A DNA stretch of 59,539 nucleotides from contig NW_014040445.1 of assembly GCF_001186125.1 (NCBI RefSeq), positions 38,674-98,212 of the forward strand, in the 5' to 3' direction. This DNA comes from Sphaeroforma arctica JP610 (taxonomy: Eukaryota > Opisthokonta > Ichthyosporea > Ichthyophonida). Below are positions 22,850 to 45,115 of this stretch, one piece after another. Numbering within the stretch: the first letter of the stretch is position 1; the number at the start of each line of letters is the position of its first letter. Position numbers and translations under genes: made by a program. The notes under the pieces were generated by a model. The model was not told where the DNA came from and ran no database searches. It saw only the letters and a list, made by a program, of their open reading frames with translations.

Positions 22850-23661
22850 CTGTTGTGTAGATATGCGTGTGCGCGGTTGTTCAAATTTGAGAAGAGAGGA
22901 CTGGCCAACTCATAGAGATACACACCACCCACCATCCAGTGATGTTGTCAGATAAATTGCACGACACATAACACCACTTGCTAAAAGGGTCAAATGGAAG
23001 CAAAGCTACAAGTGATTTTGGGCACAGATGAAGGGCCAGAGGGTCGAGCGGCACTGTAATGTCCGCACAGTAAGCTCCACGCATAACATAAAATGCGATG
23101 TATATATTTTCCCTGTTTTGCGTCCGTGAATACACAAAGCAAACAAAACATTCACACGAAGGCACAGAGTTTCAAGATAGTCTCAATCTGTTTATCTATA
23201 CCTTTCAAACAGCCTGGCGGACCTTCATTTATCAGAACGCACGAAATTATCGTGTGGGTCGCAGCCACTATGTCCACCCAGAAGGATTTTTCATCAGGGC
23301 TGATAGTCATGTTCAGTTGGAATTGCCGTTACATTACAGTAGCCTGTCATTACCCACAATGCGCATTGTTGCGAATTATACCTAAAACGATCAGCGCACA
23401 GATGACAATATTCAAGAGTATGCTTTTTCTGGGGGAGAATCCTTCTGGTAACATATATATATTTTTACTCGATTCTGAACCGATGATAGTTTGCATGTAA
23501 CGGTCTTGAAATCAACGGGATGCGGAATTGTAATTGTGCTAATACACAACAGCTCAGCTCAGACCCCCAACTTGAGACCTCTTTCACAATGCACACTCAG
23601 CACAAATGTACATATTGAATATCAACGCAAGGCGGTGATATGCCACCAGATTGCAACACAC

Positions 23662-23825
23662 CTAGACTTCTTGACCTCAAGCCATGCAATTCTATTTAAG
23701 GCCGTCGCAGTGTGGCACAAGTTTTCAAAAAACTGTTCATCCTCCAATAAACTGATTATATCGTTGTACATTTGGTACGTCTCTGACTCGCGCGCAACCT
23801 TCTCTAGCAGCGCGGGTCTGACTTT
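23662..23825 (-). CDS. Possible 5' exon of the KDM8-type gene
   Basis: Bounded by an acceptor (CACAG) at 23,826 and a donor (GTGTGT) at 23,661, this segment reads KVRPALLEKVARESETYQMY followed by LLEDEQFFENLCHTATALNR and AWLEVKK. A helical, Leu/Glu-rich segment is what the N-terminal region of JMJD5 proteins looks like before the JmjC domain. It ends in phase 2, while the 22,849 exon needs a phase-1 donor, so at least one unresolved exon must lie between. The start codon was not found. Confidence 0.4.
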
Positions 23826-25038
23826 CTGTGTCAGTGGAACATACAAATATAAGCGCACATATGCCCACATCATGGGAGTACTATAGTCTGATACATTCGG
23901 TACCGCTTGATATCAGAGGGCTGAAGCTGCATGTGTTATTTGGTTATTGCATAGCTGTGCGCTTGACATACACACTACACGCGGGTAAATAAGTATCATG
24001 AAGTATCCTTGATAGTACTAGCCATCCCGACCTATCTGAGGCGGCAAATCTTTCCACAGTACACCCCTATTCTGCGTACATTTCCGAGCGTTCAAATACC
24101 GTATATTCGCATGCAGAAGGCCCCTACATCAATAGGCGGGTTGCACGATAATTATATATGAAGTAAGCTTAACAAGAACACAGGGGCTATATCAGGCAAA
24201 TGTCGAGATTTTTTCCACCATTCACAAGGTGTCTCGTGAATAGATAAAATAGGCGATAGGCGCAAAGCTTAACATTTCCCTTTTAAAATATTAAATACAC
24301 ACAAGACAAACCCTCATACACTTCCTGTGTATGCGGCGAAACATGCCTGAGCATTCGTATCGATGATTCGAAAACGAGTACATGGTGCAAAATCACAAAC
24401 AGAAAATATGTAAGTCACCCGATGGCAGTCGAGGATGATTCGCGACCTACAGGTGTATTGTTACAGAATACCCGCGCGAGTGCTTACCTGACTACTTGTT
24501 ATGAAGTACCGGCACACTTGTCGTTGGCATGCTGCCACGCGCGCCTTATCAGCTGTCAAGGACATATTTTCGATAGCACTGCTGTAGTAATAGGCTTCTA
24601 TACATACAAAGTGTATGTTTGTTAGTATACAAGAACAAATATATTTATATAATATTTGCACGTACGTTGCAGTAGTTTGTATAATTTAGAAGGCTATGAA
24701 ATTTACTGAAGTATTAATGGTGCAATCGTGAGTCGCGTATTTATTCACCACCCTCAGAAATGCCCTCAGTGGCAGACTATAGAACGCAATATTCGTCCGA
24801 TCCAGGAGTTAGATGCAAGGATAGACTCTTAGGTCGGGACCCGCGAGTAGCGACTGGGTCATCCGTGACTTGGACGGTTGGACCATCTCTCGACAATAAA
24901 TAGACTCGACTTGCTGAGTGGACAGGTCAATTTTTTTAATTGTTTTATTTTAAAACAACAAAAACAAAATAGACACAGTCACACAGGTCTCACTCGGACC
25001 TCAATTTTACTGCCTCCAGTTTTGGCGCGCAGTGTCAA

Positions 25039-25085
25039 AGTGCACAGTGCCGACTGCTGAGTGCACAGTGCTGACTGCTGAGTGC
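25039..25085. repeat. Short tandem repeat, 20-bp unit
   Basis: GTGCACAGTGCCGACTGCTGA is followed by GTGCACAGTGCTGACTGCTGA and a third partial unit GTGCACAC: just over two near-identical units. Confidence 0.8.
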
Positions 25086-25490
25086 ACACACAATGTTAAA
25101 TAATGGTATTAATAGGCACATTTATTTTAAATCATACTTGTCTCAATTTCGAATGCTCATACTAGGTATTTATATGAAGTTTATATGAACATATTGTGCA
25201 TATACTTTGGGGATTTTTTTGTCTCACTGCTACGTCCCACACGCAAGTCCGAACAACCTACGAACATTTTAAAAATCGATCATATAAGCCAATTATCTAT
25301 GCAGCGCACTTTATTGAAAGAAGAGACTTATTTTCTCGTGCTCTATGGGCTTTGTAAGGGATGCGTTGAGAGTTGTCAGATTTGGTGTAAGGTCAGCGAA
25401 TATTCTGAGTTCACTGGTACGATGGGATTTCGTTCAACACACGAAAATATCTGGAATCCCTTCAATGACCTTGTAGGTCGCGAACTATAC

Positions 25491-25493
25491 CAC

Positions 25494-25524
<31 letters not shown>

Positions 25525-25609
25525 AGTATATACATGTACATATACATATACATATATATATATATACACGCACACACACATACACACACACATATATATA
25601 TATATACAT

Positions 25610-25665
<56 letters not shown>

Positions 25666-25744
25666 CACACACACACACATATATATATATATAGATATAT
25701 TATATATGTTTATATATGTGTGTGTATGTATGTATATATATATA
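25491..25744. repeat. TA/CA microsatellite
   Basis: Alternating (TA)n and (CA)n/(TG)n tracts. The open frames across it are Ile/Tyr/His/Thr low-complexity translations. Confidence 0.95.
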
Positions 25745-26298
25745 ACGGAAAGTAAAAGTATATGCACGCGGTAATAGTCTTTCAGTATCGAGGGATGTTT
25801 CCCATGCACTCCAACGAAGAACTGTAGAATGAGACATTCATCACAACTACAATGCAGGTGGTACCGGCGCAATAGTGAGTACGAGGAGAATCAAATGAGT
25901 GCTAGTTTTTACAATAGCATGCTATTGGAATGTGCTGTGCTAGGTTTTACAATCGCAAGCGATTGGAACATGCTGATGTTAAAAAAGGCTTATGGAAATC
26001 CACAGTGAAGAAATGTTTGCAGAACGCTAATAAATCTTCATTTTCGTTTCATATCTTCATATTTAGTGTAGGTTCCAGAGCACACTTTATTTTTACGTAC
26101 GAATAACTAGATGCCCCGCTCGCAGCAGTGAGAACACGGAGGGCTATATATGCATATAATCACATACATATCTGTAAATACTACATACATATGTATTTTA
26201 TTTATGTCAGTCCCGTGTTTATTTATATTGAAATAGTGCCAAAACACGACAATTTGACCCTGCGTCGATGCGGCCTGGACCAGTCCGCCAGGGTCCCC

Positions 26299-26328
26299 TT
26301 TCCGTTTCCGTTTCCGTTTCCGTTTCCG
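26299..26328 (+). repeat. (TTTCCG)5 hexamer repeat
   Basis: Five perfect copies of TTTCCG in tandem, followed by a degenerate TTTCTC. Confidence 0.95.
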
Positions 26329-26964
26329 TTTCTCTATCCTTTTAGTTGTTGTATTTAGATTTGTAAATTTGGGTGCGCTCAGGGCGCAGAGGCTCCAGCC
26401 TCCGGAGTCCGGGGGCCCATGGCGGGCCCCAGACACCATACATCACCATAACAACTTAGGGTTTCAGGGGTTTAGAGTTTTAGAGTTTTATAGATTAGTA
26501 GGTGTGTATTTTAAAAATTATTTTAGGAGGCTATGCCGCTATGATGAGTGTGATAATATTATTTTAGGAGGCTACGACGAGTGTATAATGAGGATTTTCA
26601 TAGCCTCCTTCTCTAGAAGAAATTTTTATAAATACAGTCTAAGCCCTAAGAAGAGATGAGATTTCAAACACATACAGGTATACGTACGTATTAAAAAAGA
26701 CGTACAGATCTGTAATTCATGGCAGAGTCTGAATCGATAGAGTTGAAAAACACATGTGCGTATCTAGATGCGTTTGGAAGACAGTCATTTTCCTACATGT
26801 AGAAGAATAGAAACATTCGTGTGCATGTATCAATCGATCTGTATAATACAATAGAAAAATATTCTGGCGCAAGTGTCTGAACGCTCAGAGTACATACATA
26901 TAATCTACTTTATTGACAAAGAAGACGATAATTCTGCTCAGATTATCCTAGGACATTTAAAGAA

Positions 26965-29900
26965 ATGGATAGCTCGTGGCACTCCTTGCCCGTAGCAGTG
27001 CTGCTGTTGGTATCCATTCTCAAATTCTACGTCGATCACTCACTACTCGTCGTCAGGAATGAACTGCCCTGGTAAGTGAGTGCACAATATGGTTATCGTT
27101 ATTACTACTCTGTATTAGTTGAAGTCTCTAAAACTGTGGTGTAGTCGATGGTCCACGTGTTCCTACCTGGATGTCTTCGCTCGTCTGATCTACTTGTACA
27201 TTTTGCCTATCTGTCAATCATAGGTCCATCACGTGCTGGAATCTTTTAACAACACTAGTGCTATCGCTAGCCTGGTGGGGTTTCAAGAAAAGAGACTGTG
27301 GCACAGTACGCATTAATCTGTCCTCTCAATACACATCAGAAGCAACTCCATGTGCAGTGGCCATCGCAGTCGCACAACTTGCTCAAGCGTTCGCGCTCAA
27401 GCGCAACAGCGTATGTACACACGCCATTTCTAGTGCGTATGGACTGCTCTTGTCATTATGTATAGCACATGGCACTGATATGTACGCAGGTATCTCAGCC
27501 TCAAAATACATCGAGACCCATCACTTCACCGCTCTAGGTGGGGCCATTCTAGCATTTCACTTCACATCGGTCGGCGAAGCTACGAGGGGCTGGGAGAGCA
27601 CCTTACTGGAGGTCATCTGTTGGTGTAGTAGTGCGATTATGTTCACGCAGATCTCTCGTGTGGTTCTAGTATCTCAGCGATTGGCTGACTCTGTCACCGG
27701 TGACAGTGACCGTGATAACAAAGTGAGTGATCGAACACCACATGGCTGGTTGAGCTGGCTAATATGGCCTGTTTACGGCGCGAGTCCTCTAATCACCGCC
27801 TTAGCGCAGAGTTTGGGGTGCTTACTATTGCTGCTTATTTTAACTCCACTGATATACCAACCTTCCCTAATATTTTTTGGGATAAACACACATGGTCTAT
27901 TCATATATCCACCGAGACCAATTGTGGATCCCACACGAAATAGCTACCTGCTACTATTGAGTTGCGTCTTTGCGTCTTTGCAATGGGTTTGTATCGTAGC
28001 TTACGCAACTAATCAGACTCGCCAGAAAGAGGAATGTTTTGAGACCGCATCTTCACAACGTGCTTTCATTTGCAGTGGTCGCAACGAATTGGCTGTCCTT
28101 GTGCACACTGGTATATGTTTGGTTGGTACTTCAGCCGTCGTATTCCGCACCGAAGTACAACAGAGTGAGGATCTTAGTTTGTGCATGTATGCTGCGATAG
28201 TCATTATTTTATTCGGACTGACAGCCTACTCTGGTAGAAGTATGTATTTACCATCGATGGAGCGGATCCCAAATCATGGAGGGCGAGTTGATTGGTTTGA
28301 CTACGGGATTCCATACAGGTAAGGGATTTTGCGATGATACCAATTGCAACCTGCAGGCAATTTAGCATTCAATCCATGTCACAGCTGATGCACACCTATA
28401 CTTATGACGTTTGTGGTTCCTATAGGACACTCAAAAAGTTGGACATCCCTCGGCCTGCGAAGGAATCAGTAGATCGCAGCCACTCATCTATTGTAGCCTC
28501 GTTGCTGACTCTGTGCTGCGTACTCGCCGTAACATCTTTGTTGACTCTGATTGAAAATTCTGGCAAAAAAAAGTGAGTGGGCTATGACTAGTCGATCCAT
28601 ACATATGAGAGCTTTTATCTTTCGATTTGATAGATCGGTATAATCTTTTGTTCTTACCCTCGCAATTTGTCTCAATCATTCCAGCCACTATCCGTTTACC
28701 AGTGACTACTTGCTGCTCGCCAATGACGATCTTCGATCTGCAAAAGGGTACGAATATGTGGTGTATTTATTCTTGAAGTTTTGATTACATTTCATGTGAC
28801 TCAATGTCGACTTCAGCATTGGCGTCCATCTTCTTTTGTCGTTCATCTAGAAGCCAGTTGGGAGCTATAACGAGTGTCCGCTTCAATGAGGGAATTCTAC
28901 CGCTTTTTATCGAATGGAACATCGCTGCCGGAGTGAATCACTTCATCATTTGCGACGAAAATGACATCACTGGTGAGTTTGTTGCATTTTCATTGACGAC
29001 CGGGCATGTGTCGATCGTAAGCATTCATTAGAATTTAGATGCGAATACGCCTATATTTGAGATAACTATAGTAGCAAAAGTAGAAGTTCCAGCATTGGCA
29101 ACCATAAGCATGAAACATAAATACATTACAAAGCTAATGGATATAAACCTGATCGTACATAAATCTATCAAAAAACCAATATACCAAGCTTCGATAAATA
29201 TTGAACACATCTACAAAATACACATACACACAGCCAGAGTCGGCGAGTAGCACGAATTATACACACACAACATACGCAGACCACGTTGATTCTTTTGCGA
29301 ACACACACTCATACAAAAACAAACACACACACAAACACATACATACACTCGCACACACGCACACACACATATATATATATACATATGTATATATATATAT
29401 ACATACANNNNNNNNNNNNNNNNNNNNNNNNNNNNNNNNNNNNNNNNNNNNNNNNNNNNNNNNNNNNNNNNNNNNNNNNNNNNNNNNNNNNNNNNNNNNN
29501 NNNNNNNNNNNNNNNNNNNNNNNNNNNNNNNNNNNNNNNNNNNNNNNNNNNNNNNNNNNNNNNNNNNNNNNNNNNNNNNNNNNNNNNNNNNNNNNNNNNN
29601 NNNNNNNNNNNNNNNNNNNNNNNNNNNNNNNNNNNNNNNNNNNNNNNNNNNNNNNNNNNNNNNNNNNNNNNNNNNNNNNNNNNNNNNNNNNNNNNNNNNN
29701 NNNNNNNNNNNNNNNNNNNNNNNNNNNNNNNNNNNNNNNNNNNNNNNNNNNNNNNNNNNNNNNNNNNNNNNNNNNNNNNNNNNNNNNNNNNNNNNNNNNN
29801 NNNNNNNNNNNNNNNNNNNNNNNNNNNNNNNNNNNNNNNNNNNNNNNNNNNNNNNNNNNNNNNNNNNNNNNNNNNNNNNNNNNNNNNNNNNNNNNNNNNN

Positions 29901-32900
29901 NNNNNNNNNNNNNNNNNNNNNNNNNNNNNNNNNNNNNNNNNNNNNNNNNNNNNNNNNNNNNNNNNNNNNNNNNNNNNNNNNNNNNNNNNNNNNNNNNNNN
30001 NNNNNNNNNNNNNNNNNNNNNNNNNNNNNNNNNNNNNNNNNNNNNNNNNNNNNNNNNNNNNNNNNNNNNNNNNNNNNNNNNNNNNNNNNNNNNNNNNNNN
30101 NNNNNNNNNNNNNNNNNNNNNNNNNNNNNNNNNNNNNNNNNNNNNNNNNNNNNNNNNNNNNNNNNNNNNNNNNNNNNNNNNNNNNNNNNNNNNNNNNNNN
30201 NNNNNNNNNNNNNNNNNNNNNNNNNNNNNNNNNNNNNNNNNNNNNNNNNNNNNNNNNNNNNNNNNNNNNNNNNNNNNNNNNNNNNNNNNNNNNNNNNNNN
30301 NNNNNNNNNNNNNNNNNNNNNNNNNNNNNNNNNNNNNNNNNNGTTATGCATATAAATATATGTATAGATATATATATACGTATATATATATATTTATATA
30401 TATATATACATATATACATACATAAATATCCATGTATTTTTATATATAGATAGAGATATATTTATATATATGGATATATATATGTATCCATATACATATA
30501 CATATATATATATATATAGATATAGATATATATATATATAATCTTCTATATCTATATATACATAATATTATATATATATATATATGTATATATTAATGTG
30601 TATATATATATCTATATATATGTATACATATATATATATATATGTATAGACATGTATATAAATATATTGATAAAAGTTTATATATATATCTATATATATA
30701 CATATATACATATATATTTATATATATTCATATGTATTCATAGATATATATATGTATATATTTAAATACTTTTGCGAAGCTACAAAAGCGCCTGTATAGT
30801 AACAAATTTTATTCTTCTTTCAAGATGCTAGCGTTTTCGGAATGCTAATAGATGTTTTCTGTTTGCATCGCGTAGTATTTCTGCATTTCTTTACACCTTA
30901 AGATTCCCGGTTTCATTACGCACGAGATATTGTACGTTATTGAAATGACATTTGGTTGTCATCGATAGGTCCTGGTAGGCCCCAAAAGTCAGTTCCCTCT
31001 TATGTCTCTATGGATCGAATGACACAGACGACTGTGATACAATATCCACCTGAGCTACGTGGCTTGTCGAAGGCCGAACGTGTCCGCAAAGCGCAACATT
31101 TAGGATTGTCAAAACAGGTGATTTGCTGATCTAGCGTGCGGATAGGACTGAAAGCACATTTTTCTTGAATTCAATTTGCGAAGAACAGTTATTTAAGCTC
31201 GATGGTCGTTGTATTTTGGAAATCTTATAAAGTGTCACACCTTTTCGCCGTACTTGAACAATCATTAGTTGATCGACCGCTTTCTCAGTCTGGGCGATGG
31301 GGCAGTGGAAGTTGAGAAACATCTCGGAACAGAAATGGAATGCAAGGCTCGCGCTTTCCACGTCTTCGCTAGAAGGTAAAATTATCTTGGATATTCACTA
31401 TTTTTTGAAGTGGAACAGATATCATCAAATTCAAGGCTCTGCTAATTTGCTTCATTCGATGTTTATCGACACAGGATGTTTCATTGGACTGTTCTTTTAT
31501 CGCCAGAAGAGTTTATAGGACAGTCGTTTAGGACCCTCCAAGCCAAATACGAAACATTATCGCTGGATGAAATCAGACGGATCGGTGCTTTAGGTGTGTG
31601 GCGCAAAACATGATTTCTGCTACTCGCCCCAGTGGCCCTAAGCAATTTACATTGGATTTCCGCCATAAGTTTTAAGCCTATAATGTTTGTCATTCAGTTA
31701 TACAACGAAGCTACATGGTTGGACCTTCATCGCACACATCGGCGCTCCCTGTGCACATTGGAGACTCCTTTTATGCAGCGGATCGACCACAAAGAAATAC
31801 TCCCGCCAAGATGGTATGATAGTTTTGAGTCGAACATTTTTTCATGTAGTTTTTCCTCTAATTCCTGAACATAATGACTTTGTACATTTGGCATAAACGT
31901 GCAGAGTGGACAAATCAATCCTGATTTTTTCCTAAACTTCACGCCCTATAGATTGGAGACCTCAACTATATACTTGTCATTTAATTTTGCAGCTTTTATA
32001 TGTAAACACTATACTAAATAATTATCCAAATACTGATAAAAATTGTGTCGTTTTGCAGATAGTACACATGGCGAAGGTGAATGAGCTTACGGATGAAAAC
32101 ACATTCACTCTTTCCGAATCATACCAAGGAGCGAATTCAGACGGGAGTATTGTCCTTCCCTCAACTTTAAGTTCACAGCTCGGTAAAAAGGCTTTTCAAA
32201 AGGACTTCGATGGGCTTTTCGACTTCCACTATGGACTTGGTACGAAACACAGCACTATGAACGCGTGGTTGTGGATTAGCATACATCAAGCTTATTGCAA
32301 TGAGCTGAAAATCTCAAAACTTGCCCGTTCTAAAGTTTAAAATATTGTAATGCAGGGCTAACATATTATGGGTTGAAGTTAAGTGCCAAAGTAACCGCAG
32401 AAGAGCATGGAATGCGGGCCTCGACTCCCAGTGCTTCTGATTCTTCTTTCAAGGATTGGATAGAAATGAATACACCGCCGTACAATAACTTGGGAAAACT
32501 CAGGTAAACATTTCAGAGGGAGCATTTGACGGTGCTGTACGCAATCTACGCACATTGTCGCACAAATGGATCAGGAGCTACCGCTATACGTTTAACGCCT
32601 TTCGCTAAATGTTAAACATCTTAAAACGAAAGCCTCATAGATTTTATGTATTGGGATATACAGTAAATATTATTCCAGGCGAGTGGAGAAGACGCTCACC
32701 GGCAGACCATGCATAACCACTATTCCGATCAAGTTGCCTTTTGAGATATCGGAATCTACGGGTCGAATATGGTCTATGCTTAGTTCCGGGTATATGCTAG
32801 ACGATTCTGGGTTTGCTGACCACAATCTCATGGGGTATGTTATACAATACTCTTTTACGCTCGATAGTATCAGTAAACAGTGTAAGTATACATAGACATT

Positions 32901-33066
32901 AAGACTTACTTAATACCATGTCCTTTTAATATTTTCCATTTTGAGTTCCATATCCGAGAACCTCAATTTTCTTGCCTAAATCGTGATCAAATATGCTATA
33001 ACTTCACTTTTAAGGATGTTTGTACAATTATATCGCAACCATCACCACTCGTCTCCACACGTATAG
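26965..33066 (+). CDS. Multi-pass membrane protein with glycosyltransferase-like segment
   Basis: Exons: 26,965-27,071; 27,145-27,212; 27,259-28,318; 28,426-28,572; 28,685-28,747; 28,851-28,972; 30,969-31,117; 31,306-31,375; 31,507-31,593; 31,698-31,813; 32,059-32,182; 32,356-32,503; 32,679-32,834; 33,015-33,066. All phases agree, giving about 822 residues. The second donor (GTCAAT) is weak. The N-terminal half (about 1-480) has a run of hydrophobic helices. Exon 6 then reads [20 protein letters not shown] followed by [10 protein letters not shown], like the nucleotide-sugar-binding start of GT-A transferases (GT92-like 'RNE...EW...G..HF...D'). Downstream comes [20 protein letters not shown]. 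No clear DxD was identified. The C-terminal ~250 residues are unrecognised. The assembly gap lies in intron 6, so a missed exon is possible. Role in the secretory pathway or cell surface is inference. Confidence 0.6.
29408..30342. other. Assembly gap (935 N) in a microsatellite within an intron
   Basis: The gap is flanked by (CA)n/(TA)n sequence on the left (29,330-29,407) and (TA)n-rich sequence on the right (30,343-30,765). It lies between exon 28,851-28,972 and exon 30,969-31,117 of the membrane/glycosyltransferase-like gene. These two exons are in compatible phase, so no exon has to be missing, but one could be. Confidence 0.99.
30343..30765. repeat. (TA)n-rich microsatellite right of gap
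   Basis: Near-continuous TA dinucleotide sequence with single C/G interruptions. Confidence 0.95.
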
Positions 33067-34261
33067 ACAATAGTACTTCTGCCGGCTCTACTCCTGTTCG
33101 TCGGTGTGAGACGAACTAGTACCTTCGGAAAATTTAAACTCGAGAGCGTCGCTGCCATTCACAGAGCCCGCACACTTTTAAAGGTCGCCACATTGCAAGA
33201 ACGTACGCATCTATTGAAGACGGCTCCCATTATTGTCCCGGGCTTACTCTACTATGAACTCAAAATGTATTACAGAGCCACTGAGGTGTGCAATACAGCT
33301 GCTGCATCATCGGATCCGCTCATATCACTGCTGAAGCTCGAGGGGAAGGCAAATGAGTGCAAGTGGCAGTGGACCCAGAAGAACATATCCACAACCTGTT
33401 AAAGGCGTATGCCACAGGATCCCATTGGGGAACCAATTTGCACGGGCTTTCAGGCACCTTACAGACTAGACCATTGCAAAACTCACATTATTGCTTATAT
33501 GTGAATCAGTAAAAATGAATCTAGATGTTCGTATATAGGTACATACCCGAAATACTGACGGTACAGCCCGCTGTAAAGAAAATGGTGAATAGCAAGCATA
33601 TGAAAGCTCTCGTTCTGGAAATTCAAGGTGCCATACAGCAACAAACTCACATTAAACATCGGAGAGGGTAAAATGTCGGTGATACACCTCAACGGCTGAC
33701 TGCTTGCGATGCACTATATGAAATACTAATAGCACAGTGCTACAGCATCCTCCGTCCGATTCAGTTTAGAAGGCCAGGGTGCCGGGTTATACTCAGGTGA
33801 GCTCCAGGGATAGACTTCGTTCACAAGAAATGGATATTGTTGGGTATACGCATGCGATGAGCGCCAAACCCACACTCGAATTCTCTAACGAAATTATACT
33901 TTATAGGGAAATAAATTATAATCATACTTGCTACATCAAATCAATTCTTCCCGAGCGAAAGCGACACAGAATTACACGACAAAAGCTATTTTTCCAGGAA
34001 CCCGAACCTTTAATAAGCAGATTTTTTTTTTAAAGGGAACGCAATTCTGAAGAACCAGTTTCGGGCAGAAACGCGGGCGAATGGCATCCGCCAGGTCTCA
34101 CCCAAATCACTATCTTCAGCGTCGACCGTGCAACGAAGGTCAATGCCGAATGTATATTAATTTCGAATGACGACAGCGCCCGCTTGTGCATCATTGCTAC
34201 GGTAGTTCGACGGCCTCCCTAAAATTAGGACACAACACTCACATGTTAGTTTTGAATTGCC
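33067..34261. other. Interval between convergent genes
   Basis: Contains a plus-strand open frame at 33,106-33,402 whose translation (LESVAAIHRARTLLKVATLQ) looks helical but is not recognised; it could be a short hypothetical gene or chance. Otherwise no coding signal was seen before the USP7 stop at 34,262. Confidence 0.4.
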
Positions 34262-43585
<9,324 letters not shown>

Positions 43586-44089
43586 ACTGGGTACCACAAG
43601 TGCTTCAGGATCCTCTACTCGAGACTTCCGTTCTCGCTTACTGCGCTTCGAATGCTTACCCCCCACGAAGAATGTAATACAGCCCCCAATCTGTGACAAC
43701 TAAGCGACAGCGCGCAACCAACCTGTGCATTCAATACAAATTCGCGGGATGTTCAATTCGTTTCGGACCTAGCTTGTTTGTTTTCTATATATATATATTT
43801 ATACACATTTATATATATATGAATACATATAAATTTTCTGTGAGATGATATTTTTTTATTTTCGAGTTTTAAATTTTTGCACACAAAAGAGGCGATAGAG
43901 TGAGTGAATATATTTATATTCGAATTCACTCGAATATTTTTCATGATCCGTGCGGAACAGCGAACACTGCATAGTGCATACTACGGCATATAAATATCTA
44001 ATAAATACGTTCCGATTTTATCTGTGCTTGTGTTTATTTGTATCTGCGCCCCTACAAATCCGCTTGCAAGGTGTACTTATACTTGAATA

Positions 44090-44229
44090 ATACACACACA
44101 CATATTATATATATATATATACTATATATAGTACACGTACGTACGACGTAGACGAGACGAGACGACGAGAGAGAGNNNNNNNNNNNNNNNNNNNNTATAT
44201 ATATATTATATACATATATAATAATATAT

Positions 44230-44266
<37 letters not shown>

Positions 44267-44345
44267 TTATTTATATATATATATATATATATGAGTGTGT
44301 GTGTGTGTGTGTGTGGGTGGGTGTGTGTGTGTATGTACGTATATT
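44090..44345. repeat. TA/TG microsatellite with GACGA-type stretch
   Basis: (TA)n then ACGTACG, GACGAGACGAGACGACGAGAGAGAG, a 20-N gap (44,176-44,195), then (TA)n and (TG)n tracts. Confidence 0.95.
44176..44195. other. Assembly gap (20 N)
   Basis: Run of N inside the 44,090-44,345 microsatellite. Confidence 0.99.
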
Positions 44346-45115
44346 GTGGTATGTTTTATTTATTGAATAGTACAGGGAGTAGTTGATGACTCCACTGGTA
44401 ATTGCTACATGCCAGTAATCGACGAGGAGTGCCTTCAAAGTTTGCAGTGATTACAATTAAACGGCATATTGGTTTTGTCTACCCGTGTTGATAGGAACCA
44501 TTGATCTACGATAGCAATGCGCAAGCACAATCTTGTATAGCACGTGTATGTGTATTTGTTTGACGCTCAAATTTCTGTCATCACACCATCTCGTTCTCAT
44601 GAGTATCAATTGGATCACAAAAGCATGGTTCTTGAACGCTCCTATATGTTGCAAATAGGTACACAACAAATTTGAGAATTCCAAATCTTCAACCGAGCAG
44701 TTATAGGCTCGTGAGAAAGACAGTATATGTCTCATTTTTAATAATTCGTGTAATATCACGATGTGCTGTGCGATAGCGATCAGAATGATATCCAGCTGTG
44801 CCTCCAGTGGTTTGTAGCCAGACACCCGTTAGGGGTCGAGTACATGGAAATGAACTAATCGGCAGGTATGCTATGTTCGACCCGGTCACCAGAGACGAGA
44901 GGATTGTGGTGACAATTTCGATATGTTGAATTATATTGCAATTAAATCTGCACATCATAGTCATTTTATGAGAGATGGCCAATCTGTTCGACTCAAAGGT
45001 TGGAATGAAAACCTTTGCTTGCCAGCTTAGTACTGGATGATGTTAGGCCTGTCTTGCTCAGTGGCAATATGCTACAAAAATTTTAGTACTATACACTGAT
45101 TAAGGTATAATTTAT

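Larger units (their letters stand above)
23900..26964. other. Intergenic interval with simple repeats
   Basis: Lies between the divergent KDM8-type and membrane/glycosyltransferase-like genes. It holds a 20-bp-unit tandem repeat (about 25,039-25,085, GTGCACAGTG.CGACTGCTGA type), a TA/CA microsatellite (25,491-25,744), a TTTCCG hexamer repeat (26,299-26,328) and a 10-bp inverted repeat (26,526-26,535 with 26,599-26,608). A GC-rich patch GGGGGCCCATGGCGGGCCCC sits near 26,409. An open frame at 25,185 runs into the microsatellite and is not recognised. Confidence 0.5.
43586..45115. other. Interval upstream of USP7
   Basis: 43,586-43,690 may be coding (basic KHSKRSKRERKSRVE in frame with USP7 exon 1, preceded by an acceptor-like CACAG at about 43,691). 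44,090-44,345 is microsatellite with a 20-bp gap. 44,350-45,110 has minus-strand open frames of about 90-120 codons that match nothing I recognise. Confidence 0.45.

Noticed and set aside
25376-25872. Tyr/Ile/Cys-rich open frames on the minus strand
   Set aside because: They span the TA/CA microsatellite; no domain is present.
26440-26490. TTAGGG/TTTAGAG-like sequence suggesting telomeric repeats
   Set aside because: Only one exact TTAGGG; the rest is degenerate and not an array.
29201-30425. Four long open frames of about 360-400 codons across the N gap
   Set aside because: Nearly all codons are N, and the ends are (CA)n/(TA)n translations.
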